From positions 1-44,230 of IMG/VR virus record IMGVR_UViG_3300042691_056010: a DNA stretch of 44,230 nucleotides. One strand, written 5' to 3'. The notes beneath the pieces were generated by a model that was not told the DNA's origin, did not search any database, and worked only from the letters and a program-made list of their open reading frames with translations. Below are positions 1 through 7,905 of this stretch, piece by piece. Position 1 is the stretch's first letter; each line of letters begins with the position of its first letter. This DNA is from a virus. A program made the translations under genes and the position numbers.

Positions 1-693
1 GATGAAGAATCCTGGTCGGTGGACTACAAGGTGCTCTGGGGTGACCCATCCGCGCCGGACACCTGGTCGCAACTGGATGCCTACCTCGGTAACCGTTTCG
101 AGCACGAGACCCTGGCCAACGGCCTGACGATTGAAGCCGCGTGTCTCGATACCGGTGGCCACCACACCCTCGCGGCCTATGCCTTCTGCAAAGGCCGGGA
201 GAGGAAACGCATCTGGGCCATCAAGGGGGGCTCGGGCAAACGCCCGATCTGGCCCAAGCGTCCGAGCAAGGCGAACAAGGGCAAGGTCAATCTGTTCACC
301 GTCGGCGTCGATGCAGCCAAGGAGGCGATCTATGCCCGCCTGAAGAAGTCCGAGGCTGGTGCTGGTGCGATGCATTTTCCGCTGGATCGAGATGCGCAGT
401 ATTTCGAGCAGCTGACGGCGGAGCGGATTCGCACCCGCTACGTGAAGGGCTTCCCGCAGCGTTTCTGGTGGAAACCCGATGGCCGGCGCAACGAAGCGCT
501 CGATTGCCGGGTGTACGCCTACGCCGCGCTGCACGGCCTGCTGTCGATGGGGCTGAACCTCAACAAACGGGTCGAGGCGCTGCCTCCCGCACCCGTCAAT
601 CGCAAGCCAGCCAGCAACGCCACGCCCGTGACGACTCCGATGACCGCCAGCCCGCGTCGTCGGCGCATGGCGATTTCCTCCAACTACCTCTGA
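1..693 (+). CDS. Phage terminase large subunit, GpA family, C-terminal part (5' end outside window)
   Basis: The reading frame is open from base 1, so this is the C-terminal 230 residues of a longer gene. Lambda GpA-type large terminases cut concatemeric DNA and drive it into the prohead. The visible part looks like the nuclease domain: an acidic DTGG motif near residue 47 of the fragment and a conserved NEALDCRVYAYAA stretch near residues 166-178, both characteristic of this family. The tail is Pro/Ala/Arg-rich and variable. It is followed at once by gpW and portal genes, the normal head-module order. The family is clear; the missing ATPase domain cannot be judged. Confidence 0.9.
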   Translation, partial: DEESWSVDYKVLWGDPSAPDTWSQLDAYLGNRFEHETLANGLTIEAACLDTGGHHTLAAYAFCKGRERKRIWAIKGGSGKRPIWPKRPSKANKGKVNLFTVGVDAAKEAIYARLKKSEAGAGAMHFPLDRDAQYFEQLTAERIRTRYVKGFPQRFWWKPDGRRNEALDCRVYAYAALHGLLSMGLNLNKRVEALPPAPVNRKPASNATPVTTPMTASPRRRRMAISSNYL

Positions 694-728
694 CACCGCC
701 AGCCTCCCGCTGGCCGGGAGTGCTGTCC

Positions 729-941
729 ATGACCCTCGAACAACTCAAGGCCCAGCGCGAAGCCCTGCAGGCTGCGCGCTTCAATGGGGTGCTCACTGTG
801 AAGGCCGGCGACAAGTGGGTCACCTACAAGTCCGATGCCGAACTGCAGTCGGCCCTCGGAGATCTGGAACGTGAAATCGCCAAGACAGAAGGCCGCCCGC
901 GTGCGCGGCGCATCCGCACCTACGCCGGGAAGGGGTTGTGA
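729..941 (+). CDS. gpW-like head-tail joining protein
   Basis: This is a 70-residue protein starting MTLEQLKAQREALQAAR, the typical opening of the lambda gpW/phage head-tail adapter family. In that family the protein closes the portal vertex after DNA packaging and helps the tail attach. It lies between terminase and portal, exactly where gpW sits in lambda-type head modules. Its stop codon overlaps the portal start (GTGATG at 938-943), so the two are probably translationally coupled. The ATG at 729 was chosen because upstream in-frame sequence is the shadow of the terminase gene. Confidence 0.8.
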   Translation: MTLEQLKAQREALQAARFNGVLTVKAGDKWVTYKSDAELQSALGDLEREIAKTEGRPRARRIRTYAGKGL

Positions 942-2389
942 TGGGGATGCTCAAGAACCTGCGCCGCATGGTGGGTGCCATGGTGGGGGGCTTCGAGGGC
1001 GGACTGTCTGCGCGACGCCTCAAGACCTTCGCCGCCAGCCGTGCCCACGTCAACACCCTGATCCAGGCGGCTGGCGCCGATATGACCGCGCGTGCCCGGT
1101 ATCTCATTCGCAACAACGGCTATGCCGCCAATGCGGTCGAGTCCTGGGCGGGCAATGCAGTGGGCACCGGCATCAAGCCCTCCTCGGGTATTTCAGATGC
1201 TCCGTTGAAGGACCGGGTGCAACGGCTGTGGCTGCGCTGGACGGACGAGTCGGATGCCGAGGGGCTGACCGATTTCTACGGCCAGCAACGCCGTGCTGCT
1301 CGGGAGCTGTTCATCGCCGGGGAAGTGTTCTTCCGTGTTCGACCACGTCGTCCGGAGGATGGCCTGTCGGTTCCGTTGCAGTTGCAGATGCTCCCAGCCG
1401 AGATGCTGCCCCTCAATCACAACCAACTACTGGAGAACGGGCACCGCATCCGCCAGGGCATCGAGTTCGACCGCATCAGCCGACGCGTGGCCTACCACTT
1501 CCTGCGCCGCCACCCCGGTGACATCACCGATCCGGGGCTGGCCGGGGAGACGGTACGGGTACCGGCCGAGTCGGTGCTGCACATCGTCGATCCGGTGGAC
1601 GCCGGACAACTTCGAGGCGTGTCCCGCTTCTCGCCGGCGTTGGTGAAGCTGTTCCTTTTGGACCAGTACGACGATGCCGAGCTCGACCGCAAGAAGGTCG
1701 CCGCGATGTTCGTCGGCTTCGTGCGCCGGCCAGAGCGTGACTTCGACAACAGCAATGAGACCGATGACCGGGGCGAGCCGCTGCTGCCGCTCGAACCCGG
1801 GCAACTGCAGATCCTGGACGACGGCGAGGACATCACCTTCTCGACACCCGCCGATGTCGGCGGCAACTACGAGAGCTTCCAGTACCGGACGCTCTTGCAG
1901 GTCGCCGCCGCCCTGGGGCTGCCCTACGCGAACCTCTCGGCCGATATGTTGAAAGCCAACTACTCGAACACCCGCGCGGCGCTGCTTGAGTTTCGCCGGC
2001 GCATCGAAGCCTTCCAGCACTCGGTGCTGGTGTTTCAGCTGTGCCGGGCGGTGTGGGCACGCTGGATGGATACGGCGGTGCTCTCGGGACAGCTCGACTT
2101 GCCGGACTACGAGCAACGCCGCGCCGACTATCTGGACTGCAGCTGGCTGCCGCCACGCTGGGACTGGGTCGATCCCTTGAAGGACATCCGCGCCGAGATC
2201 AACGCCATCGAGGCCGGGCTCAAGTCGCGCACCCAGGCGATTGCCGAGCGAGGGTTCGATGCCGCGATGGTTGATGCCGAGATCGCCGGGGATCACCGGC
2301 GCGAGGACAGCCTGGGGCTGCGTTTTGGGCGCGAGCCTGCGTCGGTGCCGGCCCCTGCGCAGGCACCACCGCCAGCCCCCTCGAACTGA
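941..2389 (+). CDS. Phage portal protein, lambda gpB family
   Basis: About 482 residues. The portal forms the dodecameric ring at the packaging vertex. Family signs are the N-terminal RYLIRNNGYAANAVESWAGN stretch, the central LHIVDPVDAGQLRGVS motif and the LGLPYANLSADM stretch typical of lambda-type portals, plus a Pro/Ala-rich C-terminus. The start is taken as ATG 941 because AAGGGG at 931-935 is well spaced for it. GTG 938 and ATG 947 are also possible. It follows gpW by overlap and precedes the capsid protease. Confidence 0.92.
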   Translation: MGMLKNLRRMVGAMVGGFEGGLSARRLKTFAASRAHVNTLIQAAGADMTARARYLIRNNGYAANAVESWAGNAVGTGIKPSSGISDAPLKDRVQRLWLRWTDESDAEGLTDFYGQQRRAARELFIAGEVFFRVRPRRPEDGLSVPLQLQMLPAEMLPLNHNQLLENGHRIRQGIEFDRISRRVAYHFLRRHPGDITDPGLAGETVRVPAESVLHIVDPVDAGQLRGVSRFSPALVKLFLLDQYDDAELDRKKVAAMFVGFVRRPERDFDNSNETDDRGEPLLPLEPGQLQILDDGEDITFSTPADVGGNYESFQYRTLLQVAAALGLPYANLSADMLKANYSNTRAALLEFRRRIEAFQHSVLVFQLCRAVWARWMDTAVLSGQLDLPDYEQRRADYLDCSWLPPRWDWVDPLKDIRAEINAIEAGLKSRTQAIAERGFDAAMVDAEIAGDHRREDSLGLRFGREPASVPAPAQAPPPAPSN

Positions 2390-2398
2390 GGAATCCTG

Positions 2399-3727
2399 AT
2401 GACTGATTTGCCATACCTGGCGTCCCGCCTGTACGGGACGCCGCTCCTGATTGCGCGCCCCAAACTTGAAGTGATTCTCGGGGTGGTGGCCCGGAAGCTC
2501 GCGGGCGACACCCTGGCCATGCCACCGCCAGCCAACGTCGATACCGGCATGACCGGTGGCCTCCAGAATCTGGAGGGCATCGCCGTTCTCCCGGTGCTCG
2601 GCACCCTGGTTCGTCGCGCTTCGTATATCGGCGCCGCCAGTGGCCTCACCAGCTACCACGACATCGAGGCCATGGCCGACCAGGCTTTTTCCGACCCGAT
2701 GGTCAAAGCCGTGCTGCTGGAGATCGACTCCAGCGGTGGCGAAGCCGGTGGCGTGTTCGATCTGGCGCAGCGATTGCGGCAGCTGGCACAGACCTCCGGC
2801 AAACCCCTCTGGGCGATTGCCGATGAGGCGGCATTGTCAGCCGCCTACGCCATTGCCTGTGCGGCTGACCGTTTGTGGCTCACCCGCACCGCCGAGGTGG
2901 GCTCAATTGGTGTGGTGGCGGTGCACGTTGATGAGTCGGTGGCCGATGCGAAGGCGGGGCTCAACTACACCTTCCTGCACGCCGGTGCCCACAAGGTCGA
3001 TGGCCATCCGCACGCACCGCTGCCAGCGCCAGTCGCTGCTGATATCCAGGCCGACATCGAGCAGCTGCACACGCAGTTCATCAGCTTGGTTGCCGGATTC
3101 CGCCGCCTCACACCCGAGGCGATTCGTGACACCGAGGCCCGCGTCTATCGCGGTGAGGCCGCGCTCCAGGCACGGCTGGCCGATCAGATCGGCACCCGCA
3201 CTGAGGCAATCACGGCTCTGCAACGCCAGCTGGCGATGTCTTCCGGCCGCAGCCTGCGCAACAAAGCCGCCGCTCTTTCAGCGGCGCGCACACCCCCTCG
3301 ATCCCAACCATCCCCGAAGGAGATCTCCATGAATGATCACAACACCGCTACGCCGGTGGACGATGCCCAAGAGAACACCGTCCCGAATTCAAACCTGGCC
3401 CCGGTGCAGCCATCGCAAACCCCGCCGCCGCTCGATGAAGCGGCCATCACCGCCCAAGTTGAGCAGCGTCTACGCCGCCAGCTTGCCGAGCTGACCGAGA
3501 TCGCCGCCCAGGCCAAACGCCTCGGCGTGACGGTTGATCCTGCCCAGGCCCTGGCCCGTGGCGTCACCCCGGATGCGCTGCGCCAGTCGGTGCTGAAGCA
3601 GGCCGCCGAGCGCGATGTGGCGCAAGACATCGTCGCCGAGGCCTCGCAGCAACCCCACACCAAACCCCAATCCGTCGCTGACAGCCCCCTGGTCAAAGCG
3701 GCCCAAGCCTATGGAGGTCGTAAATGA
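2399..3727 (+). CDS. S49-family (SppA/ClpP-like) prohead maturation protease with C-terminal scaffold-like region
   Basis: 442 residues. The N-terminal ~280 residues are an S49 serine peptidase. The GSIGVV-type core is present, with a likely nucleophile Ser147 in ALSAAYAIA and a likely general base Lys199 in AHKVDGHPHAPL. The C-terminal ~130 residues are charged, Gln/Ala-rich and helical, as expected for an internal scaffolding domain of lambda gpC/Nu3 type. The product should cleave prohead proteins during capsid maturation. A GAGGA ribosome site precedes the ATG, and the gene overlaps the decoration-protein gene by ATGA. An internal start giving a separate scaffold near 3330 (MNDHNTA, preceded by GGAG) is plausible, as in lambda Nu3. 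Confidence 0.9.
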   Translation: MTDLPYLASRLYGTPLLIARPKLEVILGVVARKLAGDTLAMPPPANVDTGMTGGLQNLEGIAVLPVLGTLVRRASYIGAASGLTSYHDIEAMADQAFSDPMVKAVLLEIDSSGGEAGGVFDLAQRLRQLAQTSGKPLWAIADEAALSAAYAIACAADRLWLTRTAEVGSIGVVAVHVDESVADAKAGLNYTFLHAGAHKVDGHPHAPLPAPVAADIQADIEQLHTQFISLVAGFRRLTPEAIRDTEARVYRGEAALQARLADQIGTRTEAITALQRQLAMSSGRSLRNKAAALSAARTPPRSQPSPKEISMNDHNTATPVDDAQENTVPNSNLAPVQPSQTPPPLDEAAITAQVEQRLRRQLAELTEIAAQAKRLGVTVDPAQALARGVTPDALRQSVLKQAAERDVAQDIVAEASQQPHTKPQSVADSPLVKAAQAYGGRK

Positions 3728-4116
3728 GCACACCTTTGATTTCGCCTGCGACCCTCGGTGATCTGATCAAGCGCGAGTCCGACCCGGACTACACCCGCGA
3801 GACGGTGACCCTGAAGGCGGGTGCCGCTTATCCGCTGGGTGCCGTGCTCGGTCGCATCACCGCCACGGGCGTCTATACGTTTTCACCGGCGGCATCGACC
3901 ACGGGTATCGAGGGTGCCGAGATTGCCAACGCAGTGCTGCTGCACCCGGTCGCCGCCAGTGACACCGACACCCAAGCCGTTGTGCTCGCGCGCGGCCAAG
4001 TGATCGTCGCCGACCGTGCCTTGACCTTTGATGCCTCGGTCACGGACGCCGCCGCCCAATCCCTCAAACACCAGCAACTGGCTGCCCACGGCATCGTCGT
4101 GCGCGCCGCTGCCTGA
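3724..4116 (+). CDS. Head decoration protein, lambda gpD-like
   Basis: A 130-residue protein between the maturation protease and the major capsid protein. It contains the ETVTLKAGAAYPLGAVLGRI stretch and a C-terminal block ending near AAHGIVVRAAA, both usual in gpD-type capsid decoration proteins that stabilise the expanded head. It begins at the ATGA overlap with the protease gene. The capsid gene follows after a GGAG-type ribosome site. Confidence 0.85.
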   Translation: MSTPLISPATLGDLIKRESDPDYTRETVTLKAGAAYPLGAVLGRITATGVYTFSPAASTTGIEGAEIANAVLLHPVAASDTDTQAVVLARGQVIVADRALTFDASVTDAAAQSLKHQQLAAHGIVVRAAA

Positions 4117-4130
4117 ACAGGAGTTTCCTC

Positions 4131-5159
4131 ATGACCGTGATCGTCAATCCTTTCGACGCCGGCGGCTTCACGCTGGCCGAGATGTCAGCCGCCATCCAGA
4201 TGCTGCCCAACCCCTATGGCCGTGTCGGCCAGCTGGGGTTGTTTGCACCCGAGCCTATCTCGCAGCGCAACGTCACCATCGAGTCCATCGAAGGCGAACT
4301 GCGCTTGCTGCCGGCCGTGGCGCCCGGTGCGCCCGCGACCGTGGGCACTACCGACAAGCGCTCGGTACGCTCCTTTGCCGTTCCCCACATCCCGCACAAC
4401 GATGTGGTGCTGCCCGAGGAAATCCAGGGGATTCGGGGTTTGGGCCTGGCCGCTGGTGAAGACCCGCTGGTCACCGTGATGACACGCAAACTTGCCCGGA
4501 TGCGTGCGAAACACGCGCAGACGCTGGAGTACATGCGCGTCAATGCACTCTTGGGTATCACCAAGGATGGTGCTGGCAACACCCTCTACGACTGGCACGA
4601 CGAGTTCGGCATCCAGAAGCCCGAGGTGGATTTCGTGTTCGGTGGCACCGAGGACATGGTCATCCACTGTACCCAGGTGGCCCGCCACATCGAGGAGAAC
4701 CTCAAAGGCGAGATGATGACCACCATCCACGCCCTGGTCAGCCCCGAGTTCTTCGATGCACTGGTCAAGCACAAGACCGTCAAGGAGGCCTATACCTTCT
4801 ACCAAGGCACTGCCGGTACCAATCCGTTGCGCGACGATGTGCGCCGGGGCTTTCGTTTTGGCTCCATCCTGTTCGAGGAGTATTTCGGTACGGTGACGCT
4901 GGCCAACGGTACATCCGTGCGCCTGATTCCGCCGCGCGAAGGTGTGGCGTTCCCGCTGGGCACGCTGGATACCTTCCGCACCTACTTCGCCCCGGCGAAC
5001 CTGATGGAAGCCGTCGGCACCTATGGCCAGGAGCTCTACGCCCATCAGTTGGCTCGTCCGAATGGCACGGGCGTCGACATCTACACCCAGTCCAACCCGC
5101 TGCCGATTGTGAAACGCCCGGCGCTGACCGTGCGGCTCTTCTCGAGCAATGGCTGGTGA
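4131..5159 (+). CDS. Major capsid protein, lambda gpE family
   Basis: 342 residues, the usual length for the lambda gpE family. Recognisable parts are the N-terminal NPFDAGGFTLAEMSAAIQ, the central RTPH-like FAVPHIPHNDVVLPEEIQGI, and the C-terminal GQELYAHQLARPNGTGVDIY, followed by the NPLPIVKRPALTVRL ending typical of this fold. It forms the icosahedral shell. It follows the decoration protein by 14 bases with a ribosome site (GGAGTTT), the standard gene order. Confidence 0.93.
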   Translation: MTVIVNPFDAGGFTLAEMSAAIQMLPNPYGRVGQLGLFAPEPISQRNVTIESIEGELRLLPAVAPGAPATVGTTDKRSVRSFAVPHIPHNDVVLPEEIQGIRGLGLAAGEDPLVTVMTRKLARMRAKHAQTLEYMRVNALLGITKDGAGNTLYDWHDEFGIQKPEVDFVFGGTEDMVIHCTQVARHIEENLKGEMMTTIHALVSPEFFDALVKHKTVKEAYTFYQGTAGTNPLRDDVRRGFRFGSILFEEYFGTVTLANGTSVRLIPPREGVAFPLGTLDTFRTYFAPANLMEAVGTYGQELYAHQLARPNGTGVDIYTQSNPLPIVKRPALTVRLFSSNGW

Positions 5160-5177
5160 TCGTGATGGGAGGTGACC

Positions 5178-5531
5178 ATGACGGTCTTCGGTGATTTGAC
5201 ACGGGCCATGTCATCCATCGTGCTCACCACCTTCGGTGAGCCGGTGGTGTTTCACCTCGAAGGGCAGGCCGAGGCGCTGCCGGGCCGGGGCGTGTTCTCA
5301 GCGGCGCACCAGGAGGTGGATGCCAGCACGGGTGTGCCGGTGTCCAGCGTGCAGCCAGTGCTTGAGGTGCGACAGGCCGATCTGCCGGCCAACCCGACCG
5401 AGGGCGATGCCGTGACGGTGCAAGGTGTGCTCTACCTAATCGTCGAAGTGCGACCCGATGGGCATGGCTTTCTGAAACTGATGCTACACAAAGGGGGCGG
5501 CCATGAAGCATCCACGCACCCTGATCCGTGA
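5178..5531 (+). CDS. Probable head-tail joining (attachment) protein
   Basis: 117 residues after the capsid gene. The sequence MTVFGDLTRAMSSIVLTTFGEPVVFH and the later VLYLIVEVRPDGHGFLKLMLHKG resemble small head-tail joining proteins of the lambda FII/Gifsy type that sit between portal and tail. The ATG at 5178 is preferred over the GTG at 5172 because GGGAGG at 5166-5171 is at proper distance. Its end overlaps the next gene by 29 bases. Assignment rests on position and overall look. Confidence 0.65.
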   Translation: MTVFGDLTRAMSSIVLTTFGEPVVFHLEGQAEALPGRGVFSAAHQEVDASTGVPVSSVQPVLEVRQADLPANPTEGDAVTVQGVLYLIVEVRPDGHGFLKLMLHKGGGHEASTHPDP

Positions 5532-6057
5532 GGCGGTCGCCGCGCGACTCATTGAGTCTTTGCCCAAGGTGGATACACGCATCACGCCGGCACGCATCAG
5601 CATCCACCGCAGCACCCCGCTGTTTGCCGGAAAGTTGCCGGCCATCTTGATCTACACGCGCGATGAGCGCATCGAGGATCAGCCCAATGCCGATCCGGGA
5701 CTGCGCTATCGGAAGCTCGGACTGTCGGTGGAAATCATCGCCAGTGGCGACGCCGCCGCCGAAGAGGCCGATGTGCTGGCCCAGGCGGTGGAAGCCATCC
5801 TCGATGCCGATGAGACTTTGGGACTGCTGGTCGAAGGCACGCGCCTCACCCGCACCGAGGTGGATCAAGGCGGTGAGGGTGATACGCCGGTGTTGGCGGC
5901 GCGACTGTCTTTCGAGGTCAGCTACTGGACCAAGCCCGTAATGGATGACGGCGTGTTGCCGCTGCAGGTGCTGGTCAGCTGGGTGCCGGAGATTGGCGTC
6001 AGCCATGAGCACAGCTATCAGCCGGTCGGCACCCCCTACCGGGAGCCAGGTTCATGA
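5503..6057 (+). CDS. Probable tail terminator / minor tail protein U-like
   Basis: 184 residues, starting MKHPRTLIREAVAARLIESL, a form seen in lambda gpU-like tail completion proteins. The pattern of an N-terminal helix, a beta core (KLPAILIYTRDERIED) and a middle EEADVLAQAVEAIL helix fits the tail-terminator fold that caps the tail tube. It lies between head-joining and baseplate genes and overlaps gpV by ATGA. The C-terminal ~30 residues are longer than usual. The function is inferred from position. Confidence 0.6.
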   Translation: MKHPRTLIREAVAARLIESLPKVDTRITPARISIHRSTPLFAGKLPAILIYTRDERIEDQPNADPGLRYRKLGLSVEIIASGDAAAEEADVLAQAVEAILDADETLGLLVEGTRLTRTEVDQGGEGDTPVLAARLSFEVSYWTKPVMDDGVLPLQVLVSWVPEIGVSHEHSYQPVGTPYREPGS

Positions 6058-6530
6058 CCGAGCGCAACCTGCACCAGGACATGACCGAGGCCGAGCGGCG
6101 CATCAGCAATGTGGCGCTGATGGGGCAGTTGGTGGAGCTTGACGCCGCCCGTGCCCGCGTGCGGGTTCAGGCCGGTCCCATCACCACCGGCTGGCTGCCC
6201 TTTGCGACGCTGCGTGCAGGTCAGGATCGGACCTGGCATCCGCCGGAGCCGGGGGAGCAGGTGCTGCTGGTCGCGCCTGGTGGCGATCTCAACCAGGCGG
6301 TGGTGGTCGGCTCGATCTACCGGGCTGATCATCCTGCTCCGGCCGATTCAGCAGATGTCTCGCGCACCCTGTTCAAGGACGGGGCGGTGATGGAATACGA
6401 CCGGGCACAGCACCACTGGCGCTTGGCCGTGCCTGCAGGCGGGAAGATCGTGCTGGAGATTGGCCCGACGCGACTGGAACTCAGCGATCAGGGCGCGCGG
6501 CTGACTGCACCTCGGATTGATTTGAACTGA
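6054..6530 (+). CDS. Baseplate assembly protein V (tail spike)
   Basis: 158 residues resembling P2 gpV. An N-terminal OB-fold-like region (VQAGPITTGWLPFATLRAG, then PPEPGEQVLLVAPGGDLNQAVVVGSIY) is followed by a beta-helical spike segment of short repeats (KIVLEIGPTRLELSDQGARLTAPRIDL). It forms the central membrane-piercing spike under the tail tube. A separate PAAR protein follows, which would cap this spike. A hairpin with a T run comes after its stop. Confidence 0.9.
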   Translation: MTERNLHQDMTEAERRISNVALMGQLVELDAARARVRVQAGPITTGWLPFATLRAGQDRTWHPPEPGEQVLLVAPGGDLNQAVVVGSIYRADHPAPADSADVSRTLFKDGAVMEYDRAQHHWRLAVPAGGKIVLEIGPTRLELSDQGARLTAPRIDLN

Positions 6531-6540
6531 AGGCTTCATT

Positions 6541-6569
6541 TGTCGCGAAACGCGAATCGCGACATTTTT
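6541..6569 (+). terminator. Hairpin with T run inside the late operon
   Basis: TGTCGCG (6541-6547) pairs perfectly with CGCGACA (6558-6564) and is followed by TTTTT. The form is that of an intrinsic terminator. It lies between the spike gene and the PAAR gene, where read-through would normally be needed, so it may act as an attenuator. A third TGTCGCG follows at once at 6571. Confidence 0.5.
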
Positions 6570-6608
6570 GTGTCGCGCAAAGCTTTCCCGACATTAAAGG
6601 AGGTGGTC

Positions 6609-6896
6609 ATGCCAGCGATCACGCGCCTGGGTGATCAATGCACCGGCCATGGCTGTTTCCCGGCACGCCCGAGTACCTCCGCTGCCTCCACTGTGTTCGT
6701 CAATGGCATCGCGGTGCATCGGGTGGGGGATGCCTGGGCCACGCACTGCTGTGGTCCTGCCTGTCACGCCAGCGTGCTGGCGGAGGGCAGTTCCAGTGTG
6801 TTTGCCGAGGGTCAGGCCGTCGGGCGCAGCGGTGATCCGGTGGCCTGTGGGTCAGTGGTGGCTGAGGGTTCGCCGGATGTCTTTGCCGGCGAATAG
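6609..6896 (+). CDS. PAAR-motif spike-tip protein
   Basis: 95 residues of PAAR type: the opening MPAITRLGDQCTGHGCFPARPS, the VFVNGIAVHRVGDAW repeat block and the VFAEGQAVGRSGDPVACGS block, with Cys and His residues placed to hold a tip metal ion. Known PAAR proteins form the sharp cone on VgrG/gpV spikes. The strong ribosome site AAAGGAGG at 6597-6604 fixes the ATG at 6609 rather than an upstream TTG. It sits directly after gpV, and a parDE pair on the other strand separates it from gpW. Confidence 0.92.
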   Translation: MPAITRLGDQCTGHGCFPARPSTSAASTVFVNGIAVHRVGDAWATHCCGPACHASVLAEGSSSVFAEGQAVGRSGDPVACGSVVAEGSPDVFAGE

Positions 6897-6918
6897 GCAG
6901 CCACTGTTTGTGCTTGCA

Positions 6919-7209
6919 TCACAAGTGGCGCGGTGCATCCATACGGTCGTGAAGGATTCGAACGACCGCAATCCCGTAGTCGGTAACTCGGAAGTAGATC
7001 ATGTGTCGCTCAACACCCCACCGGCGATAGCCTGGACGGATGTGCTCACAGCTTGGCGCTGTTTTGGGTGAATCAGCTAATTCGGCAAACGCCGTCGTCA
7101 GGAAATCGATGTAACGATCAGCCTGCTCGACACCCCATTGCCGAACCGTGTAAGTCCAGATTGATTCCAGGTCACGCTCTGCCGCCGGAGTCAGGCGATA
7201 TTCAGCCAT
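6919..7209 (-). CDS. parE: ParE-type toxin (RelE/ParE superfamily)
   Basis: 96 residues: MAEYRLTPAAERDLESIWTY opening, a conserved central GYRRWGVERHMIYFRV and a C-terminal VVRILHDRMD. All are hallmarks of ParE/RelE-fold toxins; ParE members typically inhibit gyrase. It overlaps the antitoxin gene by 8 bases (7202-7209), so the pair is coupled with antitoxin first. The module is on the minus strand within a plus-strand tail operon, which marks it as an insertion. The target is inferred from family only. Confidence 0.92.
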   Translation of the reverse strand: MAEYRLTPAAERDLESIWTYTVRQWGVEQADRYIDFLTTAFAELADSPKTAPSCEHIRPGYRRWGVERHMIYFRVTDYGIAVVRILHDRMDAPRHL

Positions 7210-7447
7210 GGGCGGTCAGCATCCTTTGTTTGAACGCTGTAGGGTCGAAGCGGCGGGGTTCACCGCTGGCCTCACCCTCTATCAGTGCGGCGCGGATTGC
7301 TTCGATCTCGGCACTGCGTTCCTGCTCGCGTCGGATCAGATCGCGGATGTACTCGCTGTCGTTGGTGTAGTGCCCGGCGTTGATCTGAGCTTTGACCCAG
7401 TTGTCTTGCTGATCAGTCAGGGTGATGGTTTTACGCACAGTTCCCAT
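7202..7447 (-). CDS. parD: ParD-type antitoxin (ribbon-helix-helix)
   Basis: 81 residues. MGTVRKTITLTDQQDNWVKAQ is a ribbon-helix-helix N-terminus, followed by a YTNDSEYIRDLIRREQE helix typical of ParD. The C-terminal tail (EPRRFDPTAFKQRM) would wrap the toxin. The ATG at 7447 is preferred over an upstream in-frame start because AGGAGG lies just before it. ParD proteins usually repress their own promoter, which here would lie in the roughly 120-base gap to the W gene. Confidence 0.92.
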   Translation of the reverse strand: MGTVRKTITLTDQQDNWVKAQINAGHYTNDSEYIRDLIRREQERSAEIEAIRAALIEGEASGEPRRFDPTAFKQRMLTAHG

Positions 7448-7569
7448 GGTGCAGCCTCCTATGTTGGCATCGCTACGAATCAAAAATCACACTATTGGTG
7501 CAATATAGCGCAAAACCGTGTGAGTTGCCAGGCAAACCCGCAGCACCCAATCAAACCAGGAGATTCCCG

Positions 7570-7905
7570 ATGCTCGGAATCAACGCCCAAACCGGCCAGC
7601 CCCTGGCTGGCATCGACCACCTGCGCCAGAGCATCCGCGACATCCTGACCACCCGCATCGGTACCCGCGTGATGCGCCGTGACTATGGCTCACGCCTGCC
7701 CACGCTGGTCGACAACCCCATGACCCCGAGGCTTGCCATGGATCTGTACTCGGCCACCGCCGAGGCCCTGGCGCGCTGGGAGCCGCGTTTCAAGCTCACC
7801 CGCGTTCGCATCGCCAGGGCAGAAGTCGGGCAAGTCGTGCTCGATCTGGAAGGCATCTATCTGCCCGATGGCCAAGCCACCGTGCTCTCCGCAGTGGAGG
7901 TGTGA
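7570..7905 (+). CDS. Baseplate wedge protein W (gp25-like)
   Basis: 111 residues with the typical opening MLGINAQTGQPLAGIDHLRQ, the LTTRIGTRVMRRDYGSRLP core and the NPMTPRLAMDLYSATAEAL stretch of the P2 gpW / T4 gp25 family. It is part of the baseplate wedge that triggers sheath contraction. A ribosome site (AGGAG near 7558) precedes the ATG. Gene J follows directly at 7906. Confidence 0.93.
   Translation: MLGINAQTGQPLAGIDHLRQSIRDILTTRIGTRVMRRDYGSRLPTLVDNPMTPRLAMDLYSATAEALARWEPRFKLTRVRIARAEVGQVVLDLEGIYLPDGQATVLSAVEV

Noticed and set aside
1427-2659. Long minus-strand frames opposite prophage genes (for example 1427-2659, 4185-5045, 7690-8805, 9925-10905, 13924-15096)
   Set aside because: Third-position GC bias of the real plus-strand genes keeps the antisense frames open. 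They cross several well-identified phage genes and lack starts with ribosome sites.
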